Shown here one piece after another: positions 1 to 11,900 of a stretch of 64,000 bases of DNA (the first letter of the stretch is position 1; the number at the start of each line of letters is the position of its first letter). Source of the DNA: Ancistrus triradiatus (Eukaryota > Chordata > Actinopteri > Siluriformes > Loricariidae). The notes beneath the pieces are model-generated. The model was given only the letters and a program-made list of their open reading frames with translations. It searched no databases and was not told the origin of the DNA. Both the position numbers and the translations under genes were made by a program. The stretch lies in NCBI GenBank assembly GCA_025084515.1, contig JAJAGP010000018.1, positions 1-64,000 of the forward strand. The letters are read 5' to 3'.

Positions 1-275
1 ACCAAGTATTGAGTGCATAAATGAACATAATAATCTGAAGGTTGACTTTTTTTGTATTAAAAACACTTTTCTTTTATTGGTCGGATGAAATATGCTAATT
101 TTGTGAGATTTTCATGAGCTGTATGCCAAAATCATCAGTATTAAAACAATAAAAGACTTGAAATATTTCAGTTGGTGTGCAATGAATCTAAAATATATGT
201 AAGTTTAATTTTTATCATTACAGTACGGAAAACAATTAACTTTATCACAATATGCTAATTTTTTTAGAAAGACCA
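1..275. repeat. AT-rich dispersed repeat fragment
   Basis: AT-rich sequence that I recognise as a repeat often met in fish genomes, probably part of a non-autonomous DNA transposon. It is cut by the left window edge, so no terminal repeats can be shown. The following 570 bases (276-847) hold no gene or repeat that I can support. Confidence 0.4.
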
Positions 276-847
276 GTAGATATAGTTTAAATTAATAAAC
301 GAATAATAAAGGAAGTTCCACTGCATGTTCTCCCCACACCCAGACCTCGGTGCAGACAAAACATGATGTCAGCAGTGAAGCATATGCAAGACACATGACT
401 GAAGTACAACATCGCAAGACTAAACTAAGTGATCAAACACAGGACAGTCTTACGCAAATGTTTGGGCAAACCCTGAAAAAATCAACTTTTGTTTTCAAAT
501 TTTGAAGGACTTAAGTTTAAGGAATATGATATTAAATATGATGTGCAAATTGGATTTCAGAACAAATTCGATTATATTCGAAAAACTAAGCATATCATAT
601 GACAAAGTCTTTTCAGACTAGCTTCAGAGCTTAAGCAACCTGGTAGTTCTGCTCTAAAATGTGCAAATTTACACCTTCAGCCACACCTTCAGCTCACCCG
701 CTAATTGAACCCAGGTCCCCCAGCAACAGCTGTTTCCAGCAGCGTAGGTCTTACCACCAACCCTCAGGAGCTCAAGAGCATAGCTACCAGTTCTACTATG
801 AAATTTTGGTGCTAATTTGGCCACTTTATGGTTCTACTGTTCTACTG

Positions 848-1043
848 GGGACTGTGGTAGCCTAGCGGGTAAGGTACTGGACTATGGACCGCAAGGTCCA
901 GGGTTCAAATCCCACCTTTGCCAAGCTGCCACTGTTGAGTCCTTGAGCAAGGCCCTTAACCCATAATTGCTTGGATTGTAAGATTGTATCAATTGTAAGT
1001 CGCTTTGGATAAGGGCGTCTGCTAAATGCTGTAAATGTAAATG
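848..1043 (+). repeat. tRNA-derived SINE (V-SINE type), full-length copy
   Basis: The copy has a tRNA-like head with box A (TAGCCTAGCGGG) and box B (GGTTCAAATCC), the conserved body reading CCTTGAGCAAGGCCCTTAACCC, and a tail ending GTCTGCTAAATGCTGTAAATG with short TGTAAA repeats. The same element recurs at least fifteen more times in this window. A small tail fragment lies at 1077-1097. Confidence 0.85.
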
Positions 1044-1160
1044 TACTGTCAAATTTCACAGTATATTTTTTCCTGGGTAAATGCTGTAAATGTAAATAAA
1101 GCAGTGGTTTCTAATTATACAAGTGCCTTGCATATTGGAAATGTATTAATAATTAGTCCT

Positions 1161-1395
1161 TAGCAGCAGGGTGGCACAGCGGTTAACTGGACTGGGTGCT
1201 GCCTGTATTTGGTTTCCAACTACATTCCAAAGATGTGTTTGAGGTCAATGGGCATCACTAGTGTCCTGGTGTAAGTAAGTGGATGTATGTGCATGTGCCA
1301 TGCGATGCACTGGCACCCTGTCTAGTGTTGGCTAGTTCACACCTCGTCCTGTGCAGCAACCTGAATTGGATTCACATGTATAGAAAAGAGTGAGT
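1161..1395 (+). repeat. Degenerate SINE of a second family
   Basis: It begins with GTGGCACAGCGGTTAAC and ends with GAGTGAGTGAGTG. It has the layout of the common fish SINE whose middle describes a one-per-locus tRNA head and a body containing CAAAGATGTG and GGCACCCTGTC. It is heavily mutated. The stretch 1396-2227 after it shows no gene; its ORFs are short and resemble nothing I know. Confidence 0.5.
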
Positions 1396-2227
1396 GAGTG
1401 AGTGGCATTTTAGCAGCTCTACCATCTTTCATTTGACAACAAAGTGTGTGCGGAAGTTCCACGTGTTTTGAAACGAAACAACAGGACGTTTCGATATTAA
1501 AAATACAGAAGTTGAATACGACATAACAATTGGCTGATTTGGCAAAACACTTCAGTTTTTGTTGTGCATCAAAACAAAATATGAACATGCATGATTCACC
1601 CAGTGAGATCACACTATATTTTAATGGGTCATAACAGGATTTTGACCTTTGCATTTCAAAACACTTGTCTATTCATGTGGGGATGTGTAATTTCCCATTT
1701 GTGCAACAGGGAAATCTTGAGACTGTGTGGTGTGGGATGGAAGCCGATTACACAATTCAGACAGTAAAGGAGAAGCACGAGAAATGTCCAGATATCAAGA
1801 AATGCCCCTGCAAAGTATTACTTGGGTGGCTGACCACTTTCAGCACAGCAGTGGCACTGATGTGGACGTGTCTGTGGACGTATTACCACTTTCCCTCTTG
1901 TTTTGTTGGTATAGCGGGTACGTTCCTACAAAATGTATCTAAATGGTATTTATGTCTGATACTATAAGTAAGTATAGCTAGAAGGTGGCTATAACTAATA
2001 TGTACACATCTGTAATCAACTGTGCAACTCAAACCACACCTCGCCAGAGATGGGATATGTACCAGAGTGGATACGGTTCACACTGGGTCCTATCCCAACT
2101 CTGGCAAGGTGAGGATGATTTGAGTTTCAAGGTCACAAAGCTGTCTCTATGGTCTGTTGTGTATAGACATGAGGCACAAATACCTCAGCGGCCAGTCACA
2201 ACGTCACAGGCTGATGTTCGGCACATA

Positions 2228-3851
2228 CAGTGGGGCAAAAAAGTATTTAGTTAGCCACTGATTGTGCAAGTTCTCCTACTTAGAAAGATGAGAGGGGTCT
2301 GTAGTTTTCATCATAGGTACACTTCAACTATGAGAGACAAAATGAGAAAAAAAATCCAGGAAATCACATTGTAGGTTTTTTAAAGAATTTAATTGTAAAT
2401 CATGGTGGGAATTGAGTATTTGGTCACCCACAAACAAACAAGATTTCTGGCTCTCACAGACCTGTGACTTCTTCTTTAAGAAGCTCTTCTGTCCTCCACT
2501 CATTACCTGTATTAATGGCACCTGTTTAACCTCGTTATCTGTATAAAAGACACCTGTCCACAGCCTCAAACAGTCAGACTCCAAACTCAACCATGGCCAA
2601 GATCAAAGAGCTGTCGAAGGACACCAGGAAGAAAATTGTAGACCTGCACCAGGCTGGGAAGAGTGAATCTGCAATAGGGAAGCAGGTTGGTGTGAATAAA
2701 TCAACTGTAGGAGCAATTGTAAGAAAAATGCGAAGACTACAAGTACCATTGATAATCTTCCCTCGATCTGGGGCTACACAATGCAAGATCTCATCCGGTG
2801 TGGGTCAAAAGAATCATGAGAAACGATGAATGCAAAAATCCCAGAACTAACTACACGAAGGGACCTGATGAATGACACTGCAGAGAGCTGGCGACCAAAG
2901 TACAAAGGGCTATAACCATCAGTAACACACTACGCCGAGAGGGACTCAGAATCCTGCAGTGCCAGGGCGGCCCACTGTTTAAGCCAGTACACATGTCCCC
3001 AGGCCCGTCTGAAGTTTGCCAGAGAGCATATGGATGATCCAGAAGAGAGGAGTGGGAGAATATCATGTGGTCAGATGAAAAAAAAATAGAACTTTTTGCG
3101 AAAAACTCAACTGGAGGAAAAAGATGCTGAGTCGCATCCAAGAACACCATACCTACTGTGAAGCATGGCGGAAGAAACATCATGCTTTGGGGGGTTTTTT
3201 TTTTCTGCAGAGGGGGACAAGACGGACTGATCCTGTTTAAGGGAAGAAATGAACGGGGCCATGTATTGCTATTGTGAGATTTTCAGCCAAACCCCTTCCT
3301 TCCATCAGTGAGAGCATATGAAGTGTGAAACGTGGCTGGGTCTTCCAGCATGACAATGATCCCAAACACACAAAGGGCAATGAAGGAGTGGCTCCGTAAA
3401 AAGCATTTCAAGGTCCTGGAGTGGCCTAGCCAGTCACCAGACCTCAACCCCGTAGAAAATTTGTGGAGGGAGTTGAAAGTCCGTGTTGCCCAGTGACAGC
3501 CCCAAACCATCACTGCTCTAGAGGAGATCTGCATGGAGGAATGGGCCAAAATACCAGCTACAGTGTGTGCCAACCTGGTGAAGACTTACAGGAAACGTTT
3601 GACCTCTGTCATTGCCAACAAAGATTGTTACAAAGTATTGACCTATTGTTTTTGAGTTAAAAACTTATTTTCCACCATAATTTACAATTAAATTCTTTAA
3701 AAATCCTACAATGTGATTTTCTGGATTTTTTTCTCATTTTGTCTCTCATAGTTGAAGTGTAGCTATGATGAATATTACAGACCTCTCTCATCTTTCTAAG
3801 CAGGAGAACTTGCACAATCAGTGGCTGCCTAAATACTTTTTTGCCCCACTG
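2228..3851 (+). mobile_element. Tc1/mariner element, family 1, complete but dead
   Basis: The ends read CAGTGGGGCAAAAAAGTATT and its inverse, and the element is flanked by TA target duplications at 2226-2227 and 3852-3853. The long terminal inverted repeats run about 190 bp on each side. The 1.62-kb length fits a whole Tc1 element. The inside is a transposase gene read on the plus strand and broken by frameshifts. A shorter copy of the same family lies at 21484-22416. Confidence 0.9.
2593..3656 (+). pseudogene. Tc1 transposase pseudogene
   Basis: The start codon at 2593 opens a helix-turn-helix reading (MAKIKELSKDTRKKIVDLH and onwards) typical of Tc1 transposases. The frame breaks near residue 78. 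The catalytic C-terminal half can still be read in pieces: HDNDPKHT near 3350 and LEWPSQSPDLNPVENLW near 3415-3465, which contain the second Asp and the last acidic residue region of the DDE triad. Frameshifts and stops rule out an active protein. Confidence 0.85.
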
Positions 3852-5338
3852 TATGTGTAAATGTTCCACTTCACCCGCTACGTGTCGGACGCTATTTAGA
3901 GGAAACATGGATTTCATATTTTAGCTGTTTGCTTTCAGATACTGTCGATAAATGCCTCATTCAACGTTTGGTTTGTTTGCAAAAAGCTACTGGAACTACT
4001 CTAGACCTTTACTTCCACTTTTCAGAATAATGAGTTTTCTCTTATTACTGTAGATGTCAATCATATTCTACATTTCTAATCTGTGGTGTGGTTGACTATA
4101 TAGAGCTTGAACAAACACCAGTTATCTTATCGAAACTTCACTCAGAGGATGTTAATATGAGAATGAATGTGTAAAGTCGAGTAAATGCAGCCAAACATCA
4201 GTCATGAAATGACAAAATGAAAAAAATATTCAGGGAACTCTAAGAAGAGTGAATCAATATGGAATTTAATTGTCATCATGGTTATTAATTTGATTAACAA
4301 GCATTAGTCAGTTAAGAAAAAATCAAAACAAAAACTTTTTCGGTATTTAATTGAATGTGTAAGTTCCCGTTTCGATCCCGCTTGTCCCGATTGAGATCAC
4401 GGATGGGAGGCCAGTCCACAGTTCACAGGGCCCCATCACGTACCACACAACCTTTGTGTTTCAAGTCCAGCCTGAACCCAGGTCCAAAGGAACTGCTGTT
4501 TTCAGAAGCTCACTCTAACCTCTGGTGTTAAAATTACTGCTGATACAGTGGAGGTGTTCAGAGCGTGATCAGGATTCCTGATGACCAACAGTATTAGTGC
4601 AGCAGAAAGTAAGTACGGAACTGCCTTAGTGCAAGGACTAAGAGCAAGGTATGGTGGATGTGTATAACAATGAACTCGGTTGGTATATTGAGAGAAAACA
4701 AGGCAAGAATCACAAAAGCAGTCAACTATAGGAAGTGTTCAGGCCAGAGCCAGAGAAGGATGAAAAACATCAAACATGAACTGTGGAAAATCAATGAGGA
4801 AGAGTCTGACAATATGGGGTTTCCATACCTGTATATACTGTATATGATTAATATAATTAATATAAAAAATACACAAAACCCCCCCAAAACAAAACAGCTG
4901 ATTGAAGCAGATAAGATGAATCATGATTACAATAGCACATGGGAAGTACAGACACCTGTCTATTTCAATTCTCTTCCAATCTGGGGTTTAACATCAGCTT
5001 CACTTCAACAGAGACAGAAAGTTTCGATTGACGCCTTATCTAAGGAAACACCTGGTACACGTCAAGCGTTTGAGGAAGCAAAAAGCATCATCTGCATCGA
5101 ACCTTCCTAAAAGCTGAAAGCGTGCTCTCCGGCACGTAGCACGTCTGCAATTCCTGCCCACTTTTGTAGTTTGAATTTCACAAGGAACTGCCGGCTTAAA
5201 ACATAACCACCCCAGTTCTGGTAACGCACACAGTGATGATGATGACGACATTATCGGAAGAAGCTGTTGACTGTTTCATGTTTCTTCCTTCTCTTTTTCA
5301 GAAAATAGGTGCATGAGTTGATCGAGCAGATACAGACA
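3852..5338. other. Intergenic stretch without recognisable gene
   Basis: AT-rich intergenic DNA. One plus-strand open frame of 150 codons (4658-5110) exists but has no domain, no plausible splice partners and low-complexity stretches, so I do not call it a gene. A faint repeat resembling a tRNA-like SINE body lies near 4360-4540. Confidence 0.5.
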
Positions 5339-5810
5339 CTTTGCTTTAAAAGCAGTAGTCTAAGGCCACCGTATAATGACCATATACTGTATAAATTATT
5401 TCTCAGTCTCTTTATTAGAATACAACCAGAAAAAAAGAAATACATGAAAAATTTGTATTCAGTATTAAAACCAAAAACTCAGAAAAAGCAGCTTCTATAG
5501 GCTATAGTGGAAAGTATTTACTGTGACGTCCCCTTGAGCAATAGCTTGACCCTTCTACAGTCTGAAGAAGCTTAATCAAGAATGGTCTTTCTTTGGAAGA
5601 GTAACAGCAAAATGCAAATTGGAACAGGGTGAAAAGGTCAGGACAGTGGGTCTCAAACTTTTTCTGCAGTGGAAAAAATTATGGAGTGACGAATCCAAGT
5701 TTGAAGTATTTTGGGCCCAATCGTAGACAGAATGTTATATATAGTCACTGTAGTATTGCTAAAACAACACATCTAATGATGGCCTAAGACTTTTTCACAG
5801 TGCTGTACAT
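5339..5810 (+). mobile_element. Deleted Tc1-like element, family 3
   Basis: The right end reads GGCCTAAGACTTTTTCACAGTG and a degenerate inverted match (AGTCTAAGGCCACC) sits near 5356. Between them lies a remnant of transposase coding. The copy at 26609-26974 has the same ends and a shared inside (CAGTCTCTTTATTAGAA and GACAAATCCAAGTTT). About 470 bp is left of what would be a 1.6-kb element. Confidence 0.6.
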
Positions 5811-5860
5811 ACACTACATAAACAGTACACACACCGGGTACCTGGAGAACATTCAAATTA

Positions 5861-7103
5861 CAGTGGTGCTTGAAAGTTTGTGAACCCTTTAGAATTTTCT
5901 ATATTTCTGCATAAATATGACCGAAAACATCATCAGATTTTCACACACGTCCTAAATGTAGATAAAGAGAACCCAGTTAAACAAATGAGACAAAAATATT
6001 ATACTTAGTCCATTGATTTATTGAGGAAAATGATCCAATATTACATATTAGTAGTGAGTGGCAAAAGTATGTGAGCCTTTGCTTTCAGTATCTGGTGTGA
6101 CCCCCTGTGCAGCAATAACTGCAGCTAAATGTTTCCTGTAACTGTTGATCAGTCCTGTCCTGCACACCGGCTTGGAGGAATTTTAAGCCCTTCCTCCGTA
6201 CAGAACAGCTTTAGCTCTGGGATGTTGGTGGGTTTTCCTCACATTAGCTGCTCACTTCAGGTCCTTCCACAACATTTCCATTGGATTAAGGTCAGGACTT
6301 TGACTTGGCCATTCCAAAACATGAACTTTATTCTTCTTTAACCATTCTTTGGTAGAACGGCTTGTGTGCTTAGGGTCGTTGTCTTGCTGCATGACCCACC
6401 TTCTCTTGAGATTCAGTTCAGATATCATTCAGAATTCATTGTTCCATCAATGATGGCAAGCCGTCCCGGCCCAGATGCAGCAAAACAGGCCCAAACCATG
6501 ATACTACCACCACCATGTTTCACAGATGGGATAAGGTTCTTATGCTGGAATGCAGTGCTTTCCTTTCTCCAAACATAACACTTTTGTTTTAAACCAAAAA
6601 GTTCTATTTTGGTCTCATCCATCCACAAAACATTCTTCAAATAGCCTTCTGGCTCGTCCACGTGATCTTTCGCAAACTAAAAATCCTGGGGAGGGTAACA
6701 ATGGTCTTGAATTTCCTACATTTGTACACATTTGTCTGTGGATTGGTGGAGTCCAAACTCTTTAGAGTTGCTTTTGTAACATTTTACAGCCTTTTATGAG
6801 CTGAGATGAGCATCAACAACTCTTTTTTCATCCCATTAATTGAAAACACCTGACTTTAATTCCACCCTCAAATTAACTGCTAATCCTAGAGGCTCACATA
6901 CTTTTGCCACTCACTAATATGTAATATTGGATCATTTTCCTCAACAAATAAATGACCAAGTATAATATTTTTGTCTCATTTGTTTAACTGGGTTCTCTTT
7001 ATCTATTTTTCGGACTTGTGTGAAAATCTGATGATGTTTTAGGTCATAGTTATGCAGAAGTATAGAAAATTCTAAAGGGTTCACAAACTGTCAAGCACCA
7101 CTG
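5861..7103 (-). mobile_element. Tc1/mariner element, family 2, internally deleted
   Basis: The terminal repeats begin CAGTGGTGCTTGAAAGTTTG and are mirrored at 7076-7103, with TA on both sides. The inside is transposase coding in minus orientation (open piece 6661-6425 with GGGSIMVWACF), missing several hundred bases. Three more copies of this family occur, at 28634, 36505 and 37988, all in the same orientation. Confidence 0.88.
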
Positions 7104-7160
7104 TATATATGTGTGTGTGTATATATATACACACACATATATATATATGTATATATGTAT
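7104..7160. repeat. TA/TG microsatellite
   Basis: Alternating TATATATGTGTG tracts directly abut the right end of the Tc1 copy. Past it, 7161-7781 holds a short transposon-end fragment (GGGCAAAAGTATGTAGACAC near 7400) and then the ncf1 upstream region. Confidence 0.8.
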
Positions 7161-7704
7161 ATACATATTTATTTATTCATTTATTTTACATTTTTAATTT
7201 ATATCTTACATGACATTTACGACTAAGGGGGTATTTTGCTTATCAGTTTTACTCAAAGCCGGTATTCAGAGCATGACCTTGGATACTCTCAGAGATCAGT
7301 TAGTTAAGAATTACTAAGGTTAATGAATAGCACACCTGTGTGGCGAGTAACAAAAGACCTAGGATTCCCTCTTAACACATAACATACAGTGTACTATGTG
7401 GGCAAAAGTATGTAGACACAAACACAGCATACATATCATGAACACTTTATAGGCAAACAGTGTGAGGAGAATGGATTGCAGTTCATCAACAAGAAGAAAG
7501 TCCAGAAAGAAATGGTTGAGCCAGAGCTTACTGTCAGGCATATTTCAAATTCTAGTAAAAAGACCTCTCACAACATTGGGATAAAATTTTGTCTATGTAA
7601 TTTCGGGTGTCCCCAACCTTTTCCCTCTACAGTCCTGTTGTGATTTCATATTTGTGTTGGGCAATGTGAGAAAAAAGGAGGGAACCTCACCCTAAAGCCT
7701 ACTC

Positions 7705-7781
7705 CTCCTACTTCCTGAGAATCCTTTAAAGCCCGGCCCGATCTGTTCTCGTCTAGTTTTTGGTTTTTGCTGTACAGGAGG
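7705..7781 (+). promoter_or_regulatory. ncf1 proximal upstream region with ETS/PU.1-like site
   Basis: The sequence CTACTTCCTGAG at 7708-7719 carries an inverted AGGAAGT ETS core about 65 bases before the start codon. In mammals the p47phox promoter depends on a PU.1 site close to the transcription start, so this is the expected kind of site in the expected place. There is no clear TATA box. The transcription start is not known, and a six-base core match can occur by chance. Confidence 0.4.
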
Positions 7782-10700
7782 ATGGCAGACACGTACGTGC
7801 GACACGTGGAGCTCTTAGGCTTCGAGAAAAGGTTCTACCCGAGCCAGCATTATGTAAGGAAAGCTTGCAATTCTAATAAGGCGAAACGTAATGCTGCTGC
7901 ATAGCACTGAGTGTTGTTATTCTGCTGCTTGCTGTCAGGTGTACATGTTCTTGGTGAAATGGAGCGACCAGTCGGAGAAGCTGATCTACAGGAGGTATCC
8001 AGAGATGCACACATTCCACGTAAGTATTGATGTGTAGAAAAAAAAATAAAGTCAGCGTTCAAAACAATGCAGTTTGCAAGAAACCTCTCTGAAGTCTCCT
8101 GTTCACTGTTTATGCAGAAATCTCTGAAGGAGATGTTCCCCATCGAAGCGGGTGACATTGACGCCAAGGATCGTGTACTTCCTACGTTACCAGGTGACAA
8201 AGAGAAATTTCTATCTAATCTGTTTCCGCTTTGGCTCATTGTTCGAGGGGATTCTCAATTTGTACCCTGCCTAAGGAAGCACCTGCTTCAACTTTTCTCG
8301 ATAGGGGAAGTAAGGGGAGCGTAACAACAGAACATCGCTTCAGAAAAATCTCTGCTCACACCTTCTAACTACCTTTAAGTCCAGTTTATATCTGTAGCAC
8401 TTTTAATAATAGATTTGTCCGCAAAAATAAAGGCGACCCCCAAAGTGCCTAACAGCAGCTGTATGAAATTGAAGGGATACATTTAGAAGCAATGCATGCA
8501 TTTACATTTAACTTCTATCAAATTAATTCACGTTAAATGGTCACGTTTTCGGGAATAGTAGAGTGGTTCCCAACCTTTTTCCCTTGGAGCCCCCCCTACG
8601 AGTATCTAAGAAAGGCTGTGATCCCCCCAGCCTGCACAAAAGAATAAAGTGATTAATTGGAAATCTTTATTATTACAGCTTTTTTTCTTTTCTACTGCGT
8701 TCCATTTATATATTTTTGTTTCAGGACTGCTAAACATTTAGCTAAAACGTAAAGCAAATGTAAGCATATTAAATATATCTTCTATATGGTACTTTTATAT
8801 ACAGATTTTTTTCCAGTAGGTTGGGAACCATGGTCTTAGTACTTTTTACTCTCAAGCCACAGCTTGCAAATATTGTCACAAGACCGTCAGTCAAAACAGG
8901 ATTTTGACTCTGGGGAAAGCCACCTCTAACAGTCCATGTACATTTTGTGGAACTTACAAACACAAACACACACACCCAAGTCTTTAACTTTCTATTTCCC
9001 AGAGCTCTAACTGGGAGGACACTGCGGTACAACAGTTCAGAAATCACAACCTTTGGACTTTCCAACATCCGTCTGCTCTAACAGTGAAGCAACCAGAAAG
9101 TGAAAAGGAGAAGTTACCCAGCCGTTTTCTATTAGAGTCAAATTTGACTCTGCCTTCTTTTTTCCGTAGCACCAAAGTGGCTGGATAACCAGAAAAGCAC
9201 CGAGACCAGGCAGGGCACTCTGGCTGAATACTGTCACTCTCTGCTCAGCTTGCCTCCCAAGATCTCTCGCTGTCAGTTTGTGAAAAGCTTCTTCAAAGTA
9301 CGGCCTGAAGATGAGAGTCCGCCAGCCCCTCATCCGTAAGTCCAGCTAGAACACAATGATGATGGAGTTAAAGTCAATGCTCAGTGCAAGTCTGCCAAGT
9401 TCTGCATCAAAGTTGGCAACCCATTCGTTTACGGACTGTTTTTAGGCGGGCAGGACAGAAAGTAATTGAATTAGCCTGTTGGGGAGGTGGAAACCTCGAA
9501 AAATGCCATACTCAGAGCCACTAAGGTTTTTAGTATAACGCATGCTGTTGCCATTGTTTTCCTATGGAGATTCTATTAGAACCTGTTCTATTATGAACAC
9601 TAATGAGAAGTGGCGTCCGCAAACTTTTGGCCATACAGTGTCCATACGGTGCATGTTGTAACTCTGGATAAGAGAATCTGTCAGACGACTAAATGTAAAT
9701 GCCATCTGCATTTGTAGATTCAAAAGAAATGAGACTTACGTCATGTCCAGGGACAGAGCAAGAACCACGACGTCTGGTAAGCTATGAGATTCTGGTGACA
9801 CCTTACTGTTTGGACTCATCGAATAAAAGGTCTGAGTGTTTTTTTTCCCTTTTCCTTTCAGAAATCACAGGTCCCATTATGCTGGACAACTACAGAGTGA
9901 TCGCAGATTACAAAAAGAGCACGAAATATGAGCTCAACCTCAAGGCGGGAGACTTGGTCGAGATTGTGGAGAAGAGTCCCAATGGTGAGACTCTGGACTC
10001 TGCTGTGTGTTGAGCTCTTGTAATAAATCAGACCAGAAAGCCGGAGGTAAAGACGGATCTTATGTTGTCTCTTTAGGTTGGTGGTTCTGCCAGTGTGAGG
10101 CTCAAAGAGGTTGGGCTCCAGCCTCGTACCTGGAACCTCTGGACGGACCTGATGAATCGGAGGAGCCCGAACCCAACTACGCCGGTGAGTGTACTGCATT
10201 CATAGTGATTGACGAGCTGATTGTACCAGCCCAATGACCGCCGACTCGTTCAACAGGAGAGCTGTACATAACAACGAAAGCCTACAAAGCAGTGGAGGAC
10301 GACGAGCTCACCCTGGAGGTCGGAGAAACCATCGAGGTCATCCACAAGCTTCTGGATGGCTGGTGGGTGGTCAGGTACGCGAGAAATCCTCTCTGGATTT
10401 GTAATCTGACAGATACCAATTATTATTATTATTTTGAGAAAATGTTTTCTACTTGACAGGAAAGGAGAAGAGACGGGGCACTACCCCTCAATGTTCCTGT
10501 GCAGGACTGGAGAAAAGATGGAGGTCGAGGCTGAGAAGGACGTCATGAAAAGGGGCACCCCACCACCCCGAAGGTATTCCTACTCAACTCAAGTTCAGAT
10601 ATTCTATTATGAAGTAAAGATCCATGGTCTTGGAAATCCTCGAAGACCTTACGATTTATTTGCAATTCCAGATTTGGAAAAGCTAGGTTTGTTCATCAGA

Positions 10701-11900
10701 CCCAATATTATAATCGTGCTAAATTTAGATTTATCACCAGAACACAAACGTTTTCGCATTGCTATTGCTAATGTTATCCTCTAGTCTGATGACCCACTGT
10801 ACTGTAAAATGTTGCTGTGTCCCTCAAGTCCATTTCATCCTATATTGCTCGGTGGAACTACAGGACACTTCACAAAATTCACTGCACGCACTACATTTCC
10901 CATAACGCCCCAGAATCTTTTCCAAACTCTTGAATGTTTTCAGTCTTGTGGTTTTTCTCATGGAGTAACGGACATGGCAAATATTTAAAAGAAAGTCAGC
11001 GATGCTGAAGATAAGGTAATGATAGTATTTAGTCTTCATTTGTTTTTCATTTTTTCATTTGGCAGAGTAGTTAACTTGTGTTAAATCACTTCATCTATGC
11101 ATCTACGATGGACTGGCAAACACAGGGGTACAGCTGTGCCCCTCTCAATTCTGTATGTGCCCCAGTATGACAAGTAGGCTTAGAAACGCCAATGGTGGAA
11201 ATGATTGAAACGCTGGTAAAATGCAAAGACAAAAATAATCAGTGGCTCCAAAAACATAGAAGAGACGAAGTACAGTACAAGATGTCAGGGCTTATTGTAT
11301 TAAATGGAAGGTTATATTCATGTAGGCCTAGTGGTGGCTCAGGTTTTGAGGTCCTAGACCGTTCCAGTGTTGCCACCATTGGGCTCTTGAGTAAAGCCCT
11401 TATCCCTCAACCACTTGGATGGTACCAAGCAAGATGTTGCTATGCTATGTCTTTGGGTGTACATACGATATATCAATTCTCAAATACCAATTCTACCTCT
11501 CTGACCCATAGATCGACTATCCGTAACCCTCAAAGCATCCACTCCAAGGGGCGCCAGCGGATCAGTCAGGACTCCTACCGGCGCCAGAGCCGCCGATTCT
11601 TACAGCAGCGAGGAAGAGCCTTTTCCAACCCAAGGAAGCTCTCTAAGAGCACCGTGGAGGAGAGCGCGGGTGAAACAGGTACCGTTCTCACAACTCGATT
11701 TCACAAGATCACTTTTACATCAGACCCATTGCGCAGTCACGCAATTTGATCCTCTGTTTGCGCGCACAGAGAAGAGCGCTACACCCGTGAAGGACGAGCC
11801 CAAGAAAACTCCAGCCATTCCTCCCCGGCCGAGCCAAGAGCTTATCATGGAGCGCTGCACGGAGAACACGCGCAAGAGAATCAGCATCCACGCAAACTGA
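7782..11900 (+). CDS. ncf1: Neutrophil cytosolic factor 1, p47phox
   Basis: Organiser subunit of the phagocyte NADPH oxidase. It sits autoinhibited in the cytosol and, once phosphorylated, brings p67phox to membrane p22phox/gp91phox. Eleven coding exons join in frame: 7782-7853, 7939-8019, 8118-8193, 9170-9335, 9718-9776, 9862-9984, 10077-10184, 10257-10374, 10460-10573, 11512-11678, 11770-11900. All have GT-AG introns, giving 404 aa (human about 390). Residues 1-125 form the PX domain with R43 and R90, the lipid-binding pair. SH3 domains lie at about 158-214 (with the GWW motif at 193-195) and 230-285. The polybasic autoinhibitory stretch is at about 300-345. The PPRP motif for p67phox is at 379-382. 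The start is fixed by the match MADTYVRHVELLGFEKRF to the family N-terminus. Introns carry a hAT MITE (intron 3) and SINE and transposon scraps. No defects were seen. Confidence 0.97.
8563..8832. mobile_element. hAT-like MITE in ncf1 intron 3
   Basis: About 270 bp bounded by inverted ends, GGTTCCCAACCTTTTT on the left and its mirror ending GGTTGGGAACCA on the right, with no coding inside. This end sequence is typical of short non-autonomous hAT-type elements. A lone right end of the same kind lies near 19717-19740 in the rcc1l gene. Confidence 0.65.
9601..9702. repeat. Transposon end plus SINE tail in ncf1 intron 4
   Basis: 9606-9640 matches the inverted end TTTTGGCCATACAGTG of the DNA transposon seen again at 25128. 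9662-9702 is a decayed SINE 3' end (CTCTGGATAAGAGAATCTG then AAATGTAAATG). Confidence 0.5.
11321..11424 (+). repeat. Degenerate V-SINE in ncf1 intron 9
   Basis: The SINE body is recognisable (GGCTCTTGAGTAAAGCCCTTA), with a decayed tRNA head. It lies within the 938-bp intron between coding exons 9 and 10. The rest of that intron shows nothing else. Confidence 0.6.

Noticed and set aside
848..1043. tRNA gene call for the SINE heads
   Set aside because: Boxes A and B are present, but the heads are joined to the shared SINE body and cannot fold into full cloverleaves. They were counted as repeats, unlike the stand-alone tRNA-Pro-like sequence at 25731.
4658..5110. 150-codon open frame on the plus strand
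   Set aside because: Low-complexity, isoleucine and lysine rich, with no domain or splice context. Its length is within chance for this composition.
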